Assembly (NCBI GenBank): GCA_041399085.1
Contig: JAWKTM010000009.1
Coordinates: forward strand, 62,001-126,000
DNA from: JAWKTM01 sp041399085
GTDB taxonomy: Bacteria; Planctomycetota; Planctomycetia; Pirellulales; Pirellulaceae
Direction: 5' to 3'
DNA: 64,000 bases
Part shown: in pieces, positions 28,197-37,475 of the stretch
Numbering within the stretch: position 1 is the stretch's first letter
Layout: each line of letters opens with the position of its first letter
Program-made: the position numbers and the translations under genes
The notes under the pieces: model-generated
Seen by the model: only the letters and a program-made list of their open reading frames with translations
The model's database searches: none
Told to the model about the DNA's origin: nothing

Positions 28197-29985
28197 CGAA
28201 ACGAACGTGCCCCAATCGGTTGTCGAATTGTGGGCCGATTTCGATCCGCCGAGAACCGCTCGAAGTCGAAATCATCCGCGAGTGGCAAAAGAAGACGGCG
28301 GCCTGTTTCGATTGGTCCGCCATCGGATCGGCACGTTCAAAGGCCAGCCGGCTCGCATGGCGGCCATCTACGGATTTCCCGCGGATACCACCGAGCGGCT
28401 GCCGGCGGTGATGCATATTCACGGCGGTGGGCAGCGAGCGTTTCTGCACGAAGTGAAGCTGCTCGTCGCGCGCGGCTACGCTGGCTTGTCGATCAACTGG
28501 GGTGGAAACGGCGATGGCCGGCCGCCGTTCAATTCGCCGGACGGCTTCGCCGGGCGATCCCAATACCGATTGGGGCGCGGTCGATCCATCGCAACTGAAC
28601 GTCGCCGGCTACAGCTCGATGTTGCCGGGTCCGAAGCAGTTTTTCGAGGACCGCGAGCATCCGAAGAACAACAACCGGGCTTCTGCTCACGCTCGGTTGC
28701 CGTCGCGGTTTGACGTTTCTGGAACAGCAACCGGAAGTCGCCCCGATCGGTTGGGCGTTCACGGCTATTCGATGGGCGGCAATCTCACCATGTACGTGGC
28801 CGGCTCGGACAATCGCGTAGCAAGGCGGCCGTGCCCGGCGTCGGGGGACAAGGATGGCGGTGGCAGCCGCACGAGTTTCTCGGCGGCACGGCCCAACAAA
28901 ATCACATCCGCGGCGACGGAAGTCTTCCGCCGCACGCTCAGCTTGAAAGCTACGCGCCGCGGATTCAATGCCCGGTGCTCCATCGCAGCTGCCACCAACG
29001 ACTTCCACGGCTGGATGGATGGACAAACCGCACCAATGCATTGATCGAAAACCAACCGCTATACTCGCTGGGCGTTTAATTTGAATCACCGGCTGACGCA
29101 CGAAGTCGAAGTCGCGATGCCGTTGTGGTTCGATCGCTTGAAAGCGCGGTCCCGCGTTCGAGACGGCGCAAGGCAGTTATGTGCTGGACGCCAGCGACCA
29201 CGTGCCCGTGCGGCGTCCGTCCCGAGTCGTCTTGGCCAACGCGCGGTGCCAGATTACGCTGCTACAGCGTCGATCCCGATCCGCGAGCTCGGTTTTGGCG
29301 AAGCGGCGACGTGATTCGCACCGGCGACGCGTTCACCGCCAAGCTGCCTTTGCACGCGCTCGATGCGCCGCTGTTCGCGTTCGCCAACGTCCATTACACG
29401 CTGCCCGAACCCGTTTCGTTAAACGCCTTGCCCGGTCATCGCGAACCGATTCGTGAAGTCTGCCTGAGCAGCCAATTGCACCGTGTCGAACCGCCAACGC
29501 TCGCCCAGTCCGGCATCGTCGCCACCGCCAGCCCCAGCCCGCTGATCGACGATTTCTCGCATGGCCTTCGCGATTGGTATCAATTGAACGCCGGTAATCT
29601 GGCTCACCAACAAACGTGGACTCGCAAGGTGACCGATCCAATCTGGCGAGGCCCCGACGCAGCGCGGTTGCGATTCAGCTTGACGATGCCACAAACCAAT
29701 CGGCTGACATTCGTCGTACACGAAAACGAATGGCGCGATTACCGCGGCCGACGACAAACGTATATTTGCCAGCGGGAAATCACCGGCTCGGACAAACCCC
29801 AAACCGTGACACTGGCCCCCGGCGATTTCCAATCGACCGACGCGTCACGCCAGCCGCTCACCTCTTGGCGCGAACTCGATCAACTCGGCATCTGCGCCCA
29901 CTTCGCCGACCGCCGCGAATCGCCCCAACCATCCCCAACCTGGAACGGCCCCGACATAACGCTGCTCCGCGTCGAGTGGGCATAA
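28186..29985 (+). pseudogene. Acetylxylan-esterase-like alpha/beta hydrolase, frameshifted
   Basis: The pieces, in order but in changing frames, fit one roughly 600-residue planctomycete alpha/beta hydrolase annotated as acetylxylan esterase. They are VVELWADFDPP (28210), REPLEVEIIREWQK (28250), HIHGGGQRAFLHEVKLLVAR (28410), GDPNTDWGAVDPSQLNVAGY (28550), nucleophile Ser in GVHGYSMGGNLTMYVAG (28750), FLGGTAQQNHI (28880), NDFHGWMD (29000), then the long C-terminal region FTAKLPLHALDAPLFAFANV (29330) to the intact end WNGPDITLLRVEWA. At least six frame changes are needed. The last 650 bases read cleanly. Catalytic motifs survive, so assembly indels are as likely as true decay. Confidence 0.72.
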
Positions 29986-30001
29986 CGCCCCGCTGCTTAT
30001 T

Positions 30002-30085
30002 TCGCGTCCGTCGTTTAACCGCGCGGGCATCGCCCCGCTGCTCTCGCGTCCATCGTTTAACCGCGTGGGCATCGCCCCGCGCTCC
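30002..30085. repeat. 42-bp tandem repeat, two units
   Basis: Two units with a 42-bp period, 30002-30043 and 30044-30085, start TCGCGTCC(G/A)TCGTTTAACC and contain GGGCATCGCCCCGC; a partial unit precedes at 29985-30000. The element is intergenic, between the esterase-like gene and the methyltransferase gene, and contains a short GGGC/GCCC palindrome. Confidence 0.8.
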
Positions 30086-30222
30086 TGTTGGATGAGGCCA
30101 CCATGGACGCTACCGAACACGGTTCTCCCGATCCAACCATGTTCATCTGCTTAACATCCGATACTTGCATCGGATATCGGGTTCCCACTCGCGAACGTCA
30201 CGATGACAAAGAGCCGCTTGAG

Positions 30223-30987
30223 TCATTGATGCCGTTGCTGATGAGTGACCAGCTCCGTCGTCAGCAGCGGGTTGTTCAACGGCTGGCGCGAAGCGATGAA
30301 GATGGCCCGTTGCAGTAGCGCCTGATGTTTCTCGGGCGCTGACCAGTCAATGGGAAACTCGCTATGACACGGTTGTGTCAGCGGCAGATAAACGTGCTCG
30401 AATCGCGATTTCAATTGGTCAAAAACCCATGACCGAGTGGGACGGCAGCCCATCCCGGAATAGGCTTGCGTCGGATTCTTCTTGGGTTCGCCCGTTAAAT
30501 TGACCGCCGGTTCGTCGCCAAAGGAAACGCATGTCTCCAGGAACATCATGCCGCTGGTTTGCTCCGCCAGAAACTTCAATGCCTCCGCCGGTTTGCCCAG
30601 GTGATACAACAGCCCATAGCAGTGAACAATCTCAAACGGCGCTCCCGCAACGGCGACCGGCGCGTCCATATCGAGCTGTAAGACGGTGTTTTCCGGATAT
30701 CGCTTTCTGAGCAACGATAGGTTTTCCTCCCGTGCCTCGGAAATGGTTAACCGGCACCCACGATCGAGATAGTAGTGCGAATGGTCGCCGATGCCGGCGC
30801 CGACTTCCAAAACGGACTTGTTGCTTACAGGAATTCCCAGACTTGTCAGATGTTCCAAGCGACGCGCGTTGTGACGCAGATAATGATCCGAGTGAAAACT
30901 GCGCATCGGACTGGCCCCGCGAACGATCTCCACCCCAAGTCTTCGCGTGATGCTGCGCATGGTCTTCCGCACGAACTTCGTCGCCAT
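30223..30987 (-). CDS. Class I SAM-dependent methyltransferase
   Basis: A 254-residue protein with the SAM-binding motif VLEVGAGIGDHSHYYLDRGC (about 58-77), the acidic strand end TISEAREEN, and the post-motif FEIVHCYGLLYHLGKPAEAL. It resembles Methyltransf_23-type enzymes found in polysaccharide or small-molecule pathways. The substrate is not evident. The ATG at 30987 is preferred because AAGGAG lies 9 bp upstream; an in-frame ATG at 31038 has none. It stands alone, facing wreckage on one side and the esterase-like gene on the other. Confidence 0.85.
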   Translation of the reverse strand: MATKFVRKTMRSITRRLGVEIVRGASPMRSFHSDHYLRHNARRLEHLTSLGIPVSNKSVLEVGAGIGDHSHYYLDRGCRLTISEAREENLSLLRKRYPENTVLQLDMDAPVAVAGAPFEIVHCYGLLYHLGKPAEALKFLAEQTSGMMFLETCVSFGDEPAVNLTGEPKKNPTQAYSGMGCRPTRSWVFDQLKSRFEHVYLPLTQPCHSEFPIDWSAPEKHQALLQRAIFIASRQPLNNPLLTTELVTHQQRHQ

Positions 30988-31859
30988 AATCCGATACTCC
31001 TTCACCGAAGTGGGCTGTTGAAACGGGGCCTCGGGCATAACTCAACAAATGAGGTCAGCGGTATACACGGAAACGAGCAAAGCGTGCAAGTCGATCCGTC
31101 CGCAATAACAGGGTGTTTACAGCCGATCGACCACTGCCAGCAGCCAAGTTCGCCAACGACATAATCGCCGATTTCGGACGCACACTTCCGCAGCGCCAGC
31201 TCGCGTCCAATCAACTCGACCGCTCGCCGGTTAATGCCATTCCAACCTCCATTAAATGCGATTTCACAGGCGTCCAATCGCGATTTACAACGCTTCAACA
31301 GCACCTTACACTGCCATAACGGCAGCTCACATCACTTCTATCGACCGATCCGTCGCATTTTTTGGTCGTAACGTCTATCCATAAATCAGTTTACGTAAAA
31401 TACACTGCGCGGTAATCCACGAGACGCGCCGAAGAGCCCGATTTTCACGAAAGGAAGACATCGCCCCATTGCCGCAAAACGAGCTCGCGTAACGTCTCCG
31501 GCCGGGATGAAAAAAATGCCACGGGAGTGAGCGGATAGACAAAGCCCAACCGCGCCGGCTTCTTCCAATCCTCTGCCCCGCGCGGCGAAAACGCTCCGTC
31601 GTTTACACATCAGGCGATCTCCGCCCTCATTCCGTCCTCAGGAAGCCGCCTTCGGGACGATTCAGACTCAAGCGGAATCACCTCTGCAATCGCAGATTTG
31701 CCATCCGTCGGAGGGGCACCTGCGTTAGTTCGCCCATAGACCGGAAGTGCCACCCGTGAAGCAACGAGCTCCCTCGAAATCGAACTCTAACGTGCGACGC
31801 GAAGAGCGCAGGACTTCGCGTCTCGCCTATTACGAATTGATTCGCCACGCCGCCTGTCG
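30988..31859. other. Gene-free stretch upstream of the methyltransferase gene
   Basis: I see no convincing gene in these 870 bases. Short frames on both strands have no recognisable motif. The 5' part of the broken DNA methyltransferase gene may reach back to about 31750 (a frame reading REERRTSRLAYYELIRHAAC), but I cannot fix its start. Confidence 0.5.
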
Positions 31860-32662
31860 GATTTAACCAATCGATCATCAACCAAGATTTCTTTGACGCG
31901 GTTCCTCACTTGCCAAGCAACTTCGTCGACCTTATACTGACCCGCCTTATACCTGTCTAAGGATTTCAACGGACGACAGTTCCAGGAAAAAGATGTTGCG
32001 GACTACGAAGCATGGTTTTCCGACAGCCCGAGTTGCTCAGTCCAACGCTGACACGAGACGCGAGTATTTACGTCTGCTCCGATTGGAGAACGTCCGTGGT
32101 GATTGCTCCAGTGCCTTAACGATTTTTCAGCGTAAGAAACCGTAATCACGTGGGAACGAGAGAAAGGGCGCGGGCGCCAAGACCAATTGGAAAAACAACA
32201 TCGGAGGACATTTACTTTGCACGCAATCCGATGATTACATCTTAACGTCGACGCCGTGAAGTTGAACGAAAGGTAATCGCTCCCTATCGCGATTCCGCGG
32301 GCAAACCCAAAGATTGGCAGGAGGATGCTGACGGCAATTATCGTTTGACACACCCGTCGAATATCTGGACCGATCTCACCATTCCATTTGGCTTCACGGA
32401 GAATGCTGATCATCCCACAAAAGCCAGAAAAGTTGATAGCCAAGATCATGTCAGCCAGTCCAAAGCAAAACGACCTGGTGCTGGATCCATTCCTCGGCAG
32501 CGGCACCACGGCCGTTGTCGCCAAGAAACTAGATCGTCGATACCTAGGAATTGAGCGGATACGGAATATTGTTGCTGGGCTGAAAAGCGTCTTGCTCTCG
32601 CCGACATCGACCCCAGTGTCCAAGGGTATTCGCAGGGCGTGTTCTGGGAACGCACACCTTGA
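31860..32662 (+). pseudogene. DNA methyltransferase (N4/N6, PF01555-type), frameshifted
   Basis: In one frame INQDFFDAVPHLPSNFVDLI (near 31900) leads to what should be the catalytic TDPPY, but the sequence reads LTRLIP because bases are missing. LSKDFNGRQFQEKDVADYEA follows near 31980. Then come PYRDSAGKPKDWQEDADGNY and SNIWTDLTIPF (32280-32390), QKPEKLIAKIM (32420), the SAM-binding loop DLVLDPFLGSGTTAVVAKKL (32470-32530), YLGIE, and a tail EKRLALADIDPSVQGYSQGV to the stop at 32662. Motif order (catalytic before SAM loop) is that of beta-class methyltransferases. At least four indels break it. The restriction-endonuclease-like remnant follows within 45 bp. Confidence 0.7.
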
Positions 32663-32703
32663 GCGATCAAAAACCGCAAAAGAAGGCCGGGACAAAGCAC
32701 CCC

Positions 32704-33884
32704 ATGAGTCTGTTCGATGAATGACGCCCTTGACCGTCTTGCGGCCTTCGTGCGAGTACATAACGGCATCAACGACAAACGCAAACTGTGTGCCCTTGTC
32801 GCCGACGAATTCAACTAACACGAGATCGCTCCGTCTACTATTGTTCCAAGTTTGGAATTCGTTTCAGCCGCGGCGTCGACCGTGAGATTCGCGCACCACC
32901 GTGCTTTCCCCAAAACTTCAAAAGTACGACCGTTGTCCCTTCGTCGTTTGCGTGTGATTACGCCCCTCAAACGAATCACTTGGCTACTTGCAAATTCAAC
33001 GCTGTTACGGAAATCAGCCACTCATCACAGCAACTGCGCGAGGACAAGACCTGGGGCTCGTTCAACGGTTCCGATATCGCTTGGGAACTCGATGGAATTT
33101 CAAATGCACCAAAGAATTTCTCGCGGCTATATGCCATTCGTTCAGATTGGATCTTGAAGGAAATCTCGCTCTGTCTCTGTGGAAGCAACCAACAATATCT
33201 CACCGTCGGGTCTGAAGTTCCATGACTTCATCGAACGAGCCAAATTCATCCTCCACCGCCCGAACGGCGCTGGAAGCTTTCTTTGAGTCGCCGGATGCGG
33301 CTCGATTAAAGTCCGAATTGGACGCCAAGGTCCAAATTCAAGAACGAGATTCTGCTCGCCGTGCGCTCATCGAAAACGTGAATGTTCGAGGACGCGCCAT
33401 CGAATACCTAATTGCCGGACAAGATGAAAACGTTGCGACAATCGCTGATCGACGCACTACGAGAGAAGAAAGCAACAGGATTGCCGCCGTTCAGAACAGA
33501 CAACAAGCCAGCGATTACACCCGCATGTTTAAGGATTTTGATACCGAGACCGACGTGAAAACGAAAGTGCTGGTGCTCCATTCCAACTGAAAGGGTACAA
33601 CATCGACAAGATTCTTTGAAGTCTTTGGCGGCGGAACGATCCGCCTTTGTTCTATCTCGTCGGAGAAGTCGATCCAACGCATTGTCAACACCGTACTCGT
33701 CTCAATGTTTCAACGGCGACTCCTTTGCTGCAACCGTCACACTCAAACACTGGGCGGGTAGGAATTCGCGCGGGGTCACACAGCTGGATGTGGAAACGTC
33801 GTCGGCAAGCTAATTGAGCACCCAGAATCAAAGATCGACGTAACGAAGTCAGTCGCGTACCTGAAGCGGCTAATCGAGCTATAG
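32704..33884 (+). pseudogene. Probable type II restriction endonuclease, frameshifted
   Basis: After the methyltransferase, several frames join into one protein of unassigned family. It starts MNDALDRLAAFVRVHNGIND at 32717 (or MSLFDE at 32704). SHSSQQLREDK and GSFNGSDIAWELDGISNAPK follow near 33020-33110, ALIENVNVRGRAIEYLIAGQ near 33370 and DYTRMFKDFDTETDVKTKVL near 33520. HWAGRNSRGVTQLD is near 33750, and GKLIEHPESKIDVTKSVAYL runs up to a stop at 33884. Position directly behind a DNA methyltransferase on the same strand argues for the nuclease half of a restriction-modification pair (inference). I see no secure nuclease motif. At least five indels are needed. Confidence 0.5.
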
Positions 33885-34665
33885 CGGATCAAGGTGGGAA
33901 CAAGTGAAGGTCCAAGAAACTGCAAATCTCCTGGTTCGAGAATTATTGTTCATTGTGTTTGTCGCTGGTGTTGGGCTGGCGGGGCTGCTGCGTGGCGGTT
34001 GGCTGGGCAGTCGACAGTAATGATGCTGTGTGTGTGCTTGCGACGGCGTTCATGATGGGTGGCGTTTGTTGGTCGAGGCCAGCGGCGGGCATTTGCGATT
34101 GGGTATGCTATTCCCGTTCTCGTTTATATCGCCCCGCATGCCTATGGGATTTTCTGACTCGTCCGAGATTGATTTTTACTGCAAGCTGCCCACGTCGAAG
34201 TTGCTCGCGCGGCTTACGAACAAGTTGCGAGAGGAACGTTTTGATGTCGTCTCGGAGCCGCGATCTTGTCCGATTATGACCCCATGTCGAGTCAACCACC
34301 TCGGCGGTGGCGGAATTGCCAACGCGTCGATCGCAACACGAGAAAGACCGGACCGAGCAACCTTTTGTTGCTGGGCGACGCGCTTGCTATGGGCGTCGGC
34401 GCTTCAAGGGCGGCAAGTTCGCCGTCTGGGCGCGTGGTCTCGAGAATGAGCGCGACACCACCTGACACGCCGGTCTTGGATGGAACCCCAGTGGGACAGG
34501 TGGCTGCTTCTCTAGCCGAAGCAATCTTTCACGAACTGTGCCGCCGGCTAAGGCGACCGAAAGATAGAGAAATATCAGCACGCAAGCGCAAGCAAGTAAA
34601 TTCGGCGACACACACACTGCCGCGCATCGTGCTTGTATTTCGGTATATTCCCATTCGCCGGTCGC
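33885..34665. other. Unassigned stretch between restriction-type remnant and Tat-protein gene
   Basis: No gene is recognised. A frame near 34170-34260 (FYCKLPTSKLLARLTNKLRE) looks protein-like but ends quickly and is flanked by frame breaks. Base composition and broken frames match the wreckage to the left. Confidence 0.45.
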
Positions 34666-36198
34666 CTAAGCCAGCGCGGCTCGGGTCCGTTCGACCAACT
34701 GGTTGTCGCGATCTCGCGAGCCGGGGAGATTGAATACCGACAGGGCCAGGAACAAATCGCGATAGGGCGAACTCACGTGGGCGTAGTCTTCTAACACGGC
34801 CGAGCTGAACTTGTAGTCGTGCGCGTCGTTCCCCTTGCGGAATACCAATCGGCGAGCTGTGTCGATCAAGGCGTGTGGGTCGCCGCCCTCGGCTAAGTAA
34901 CCTCGAATTTTGGCGGCGGCTTGACGACGATCGCCAGAGGCTTCGGCGAAGATTTCGTCCAGCTTCTCCGCGGCGGATTTGCCGTCGGGCGTTCGCGGTT
35001 CGAGGTCATTGATCGTCGTGTCGCTGATGCGGCCGCGCGACTGGGCCGACTCGCGGAACTTCGGCACAAACGCACAATTCTGTAGCAGCAATAGCCGTCG
35101 CGTCTCGTCGTCGGCACTGGCTCCGAAGGCATAACGCATGGCGTTGGCCGTCGTCAGCGTGTGCAGCCCAATGATGCCGGGTTGGCGCATCAAGAGTTCG
35201 CCCGAGCCGACGAACACGGCGTCCCAAACCGAATCGGGGGCGATGCCGCGGTTGAGCAACTCGGCCGCTTGATCCGCCGCGTCGCTGGGCGAGCCGGTTC
35301 GGAGCGTGGTCAACAGATCCCGCGTGGCCGCTTCGTCCGACTTGCCTTCCAGCCAATCGGGCCGAATCGTCTTGGCCAACTCTTGGTTGTGCCGCCACGG
35401 TTGGTCGGGCGACAAATCGTTGTCCGCTGGATTCGGTTCGCCTTCGTGGTTCAGCAGCGCGTAGGCCAGCGACCGCAACACCGGCTCGGCGTGCTGCCAG
35501 CCAATGCATTGCAGCGTCCGCCAACTGTTGGCCACGTAAATCGCCTTATGACCGATCGAACGATAATCGCGACCGCCAAACCGATAGAACAGCTCGACGA
35601 CTTCGTGCGATCCGGCCGAGCGAGCCAAGCCCGCGACGGCCGCATCGGCGGCTTCGACATCCCATCGCTGCATGGCGTCGACAAACGCTTGGCGAGCTTT
35701 CGTCGCCGAAGGGACTCGGTTCTCGTCGACCGGCCTCAGCTTCCAGCCCGTCTTGCGTTCCTCTTCCAACTGCGTGTTCTTGAAATAGTCGAGCGCCCAA
35801 AAGATCGGCAGCCAACGTTCTTCGTCAGGCCCGGCCAGACTGGCGAGGTGAGCCGAATTGACGACCAAGACCGAATGGAATTTGAAACCGACCGATGGCC
35901 GTGGCTGGACATTGCGGACTCCGGCCAGCATCAACGCCGCCAGAACTTCTTGATAGGAAGTGCCCGCGTGAATCCGCTCGGCCACGGCCTCCAACAGCCG
36001 ATCGCGCGGCGTTTCTTCCAACAGCCGGACCAGCGGCTCGATTGAATCGTCCAACCGCACGAGTTGCGGATTCAAACGAGCTTCGTCGGCCGACACGCGA
36101 GGCAGGCGATTCACGAACGGCAAGTCGGCAAGCCCCAGGGCCGCGGTGCCAACGCCAACGGTTTGCAGAAATCGTCGCCGAGAAGATGGGGAGAACAT
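34666..36198 (-). CDS. Tat-exported protein of unknown function
   Basis: The 510-residue protein opens with a twin-arginine signal (SSRRRFLQTVGVGTAALGLA). The mature protein is mostly helical. Conserved-looking stretches include PSVGFKFHSVLVVNSAHLAS, WLPIFWALDYFKNTQLEEER, YRFGGRDYRSIGHKAIYVAN and PGIIGLHTLTTANAMRYAFG, with several His residues that could bind metal. I know similar proteins only as planctomycete hypotheticals. Export by Tat suggests a folded or cofactor-loaded protein acting outside the membrane. The start at 36198 is chosen because the RR motif follows; an upstream ATG at 36336 adds a stretch without signal features. It is divergent from the WYL regulator, 240 bp away. Confidence 0.8.
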   Translation of the reverse strand: MFSPSSRRRFLQTVGVGTAALGLADLPFVNRLPRVSADEARLNPQLVRLDDSIEPLVRLLEETPRDRLLEAVAERIHAGTSYQEVLAALMLAGVRNVQPRPSVGFKFHSVLVVNSAHLASLAGPDEERWLPIFWALDYFKNTQLEEERKTGWKLRPVDENRVPSATKARQAFVDAMQRWDVEAADAAVAGLARSAGSHEVVELFYRFGGRDYRSIGHKAIYVANSWRTLQCIGWQHAEPVLRSLAYALLNHEGEPNPADNDLSPDQPWRHNQELAKTIRPDWLEGKSDEAATRDLLTTLRTGSPSDAADQAAELLNRGIAPDSVWDAVFVGSGELLMRQPGIIGLHTLTTANAMRYAFGASADDETRRLLLLQNCAFVPKFRESAQSRGRISDTTINDLEPRTPDGKSAAEKLDEIFAEASGDRRQAAAKIRGYLAEGGDPHALIDTARRLVFRKGNDAHDYKFSSAVLEDYAHVSSPYRDLFLALSVFNLPGSRDRDNQLVERTRAALA

Positions 36199-36438
36199 GT
36201 TGGCCTCGTGTGGGAAAGAGTCGTGCGGTTCGCGTCGAGCATCGGTCGGCTTGAACAACGCCTGACCGGATGCTTCGACAACGCCCGAATTATAGGCACT
36301 CGGCCCGATTCCCGTGTTGGTTTTGCCGCCCGGCAACGCCTATCTCGCGGCGATCCGATCTGCTAAACCGTTGGAACGAAACCAAAATGCAAGCGTCGAC
36401 TGGTCAACGGCTGGAGCAGGCCGCGGGAAGGAGCCGAG

Positions 36439-37455
36439 GTGGCACGCAACGAACAATTGATTCGGCAGCACAAGATTTTGCAGATCCTGGAGCGATATCG
36501 TTTCGGCCGCACGCTGGAAGAAGTCCGCGACGATCTGGTGGACGATCTCGGACTGACGTCGTTGCACACGCGGACGGTGCGTCGCGATTTAGAAGCGTTG
36601 CAAGCCGCGGGGATACACATTGTCGACGAGGAAACGCAGCGAGGCCGCGTCTGGAAACTTGGTCCGGCGGCTCGCACGGTTCACAAGATATCCGCGTCGG
36701 CGACGGAGTTGATCGCGTTGTCGCTGGGACGCGATTTGATGAACCCGCTGGCCGGCACGCCGTTCTGGCAAGGGATCGAGACATTTTGGAACAAGATCCG
36801 CGACGAGCTGCCTTCGACCGTGTGGGAACATTATGAGAAGTATCGCCGAATACTCTATGTGTTGGGTGTGCCGGCAAAGTCTTATGACAAACACCAAGGA
36901 ATGCTGAAGACGATCAACCGCGCGATTCTGGAACATCGTGTGGTAGAGGTCGAATACCAGTCGATCGGCAAACCAACCACGACGCGGTTGATCGAGCCTT
37001 ATGCCGTGGTGTTCTATCAATCGAGCCTGTATATCATCGCGGCGGCTCATGAGATTCCAGAAGATCGGCCGCGGATTCGGCATTTGAAGCTGGATCGGTT
37101 TCAGAAGGCGACGGCGTTGGACCAATGGTTCAAGCCGCCGGTCGATTTCCGATTAGAAGAGCATTTGGGAAAAAGTGTGGGGATCTTCGCGGGAGGCGAC
37201 GTGGTCAACGTAAAGATCCGCGTCAGCGCCTACGCCGCCCCGTGGGTGTTGGAAGATCCGTGGCATCCCGACCAACAGGTCGAACGATTGGACGACGGCT
37301 CCATTCACTTGACCGTTCCGGCTTCGCACGAGTTGGAAGTGGCCCCGCGGGTCTTGGCATTAGGAAGCGAAGCGGAAGTGTTGGAACCCGCCTCATGTCG
37401 CCAAGCTATCGCGGAAACGGTTCGGCAACTGGCGACGATGTACGGCAATTCATAG
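36439..37455 (+). CDS. WYL-domain transcriptional regulator
   Basis: This 338-residue DNA-binding regulator has a DeoR/HTH_11-type N-terminal domain (IRQHKILQILERYRFGRTLE, HTRTVRRDLEAL, residues 8-55). A WYL ligand-sensing domain follows (AILEHRVVEVEYQSIGKPTT, EPYAVVFYQSSLYIIAAA, about 165-215), then a C-terminal extension domain. Many WYL proteins sense nucleotides, but the ligand here is unknown. The GTG start at 36439 has GGAAGGAG just upstream. Its target could be the divergent Tat-protein gene or the convergent operon that ends 20 bp downstream. There is no evidence for either. Confidence 0.9.
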   Translation: MARNEQLIRQHKILQILERYRFGRTLEEVRDDLVDDLGLTSLHTRTVRRDLEALQAAGIHIVDEETQRGRVWKLGPAARTVHKISASATELIALSLGRDLMNPLAGTPFWQGIETFWNKIRDELPSTVWEHYEKYRRILYVLGVPAKSYDKHQGMLKTINRAILEHRVVEVEYQSIGKPTTTRLIEPYAVVFYQSSLYIIAAAHEIPEDRPRIRHLKLDRFQKATALDQWFKPPVDFRLEEHLGKSVGIFAGGDVVNVKIRVSAYAAPWVLEDPWHPDQQVERLDDGSIHLTVPASHELEVAPRVLALGSEAEVLEPASCRQAIAETVRQLATMYGNS

Positions 37456-37475
37456 TGTGAATTCGCCCGCGTCGC

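Noticed and set aside
30088..30318. Small plus-strand gene of 76 codons before the methyltransferase end
   Set aside because: It overlaps the 3' end of the methyltransferase gene, lies next to tandem repeats and has no motif.
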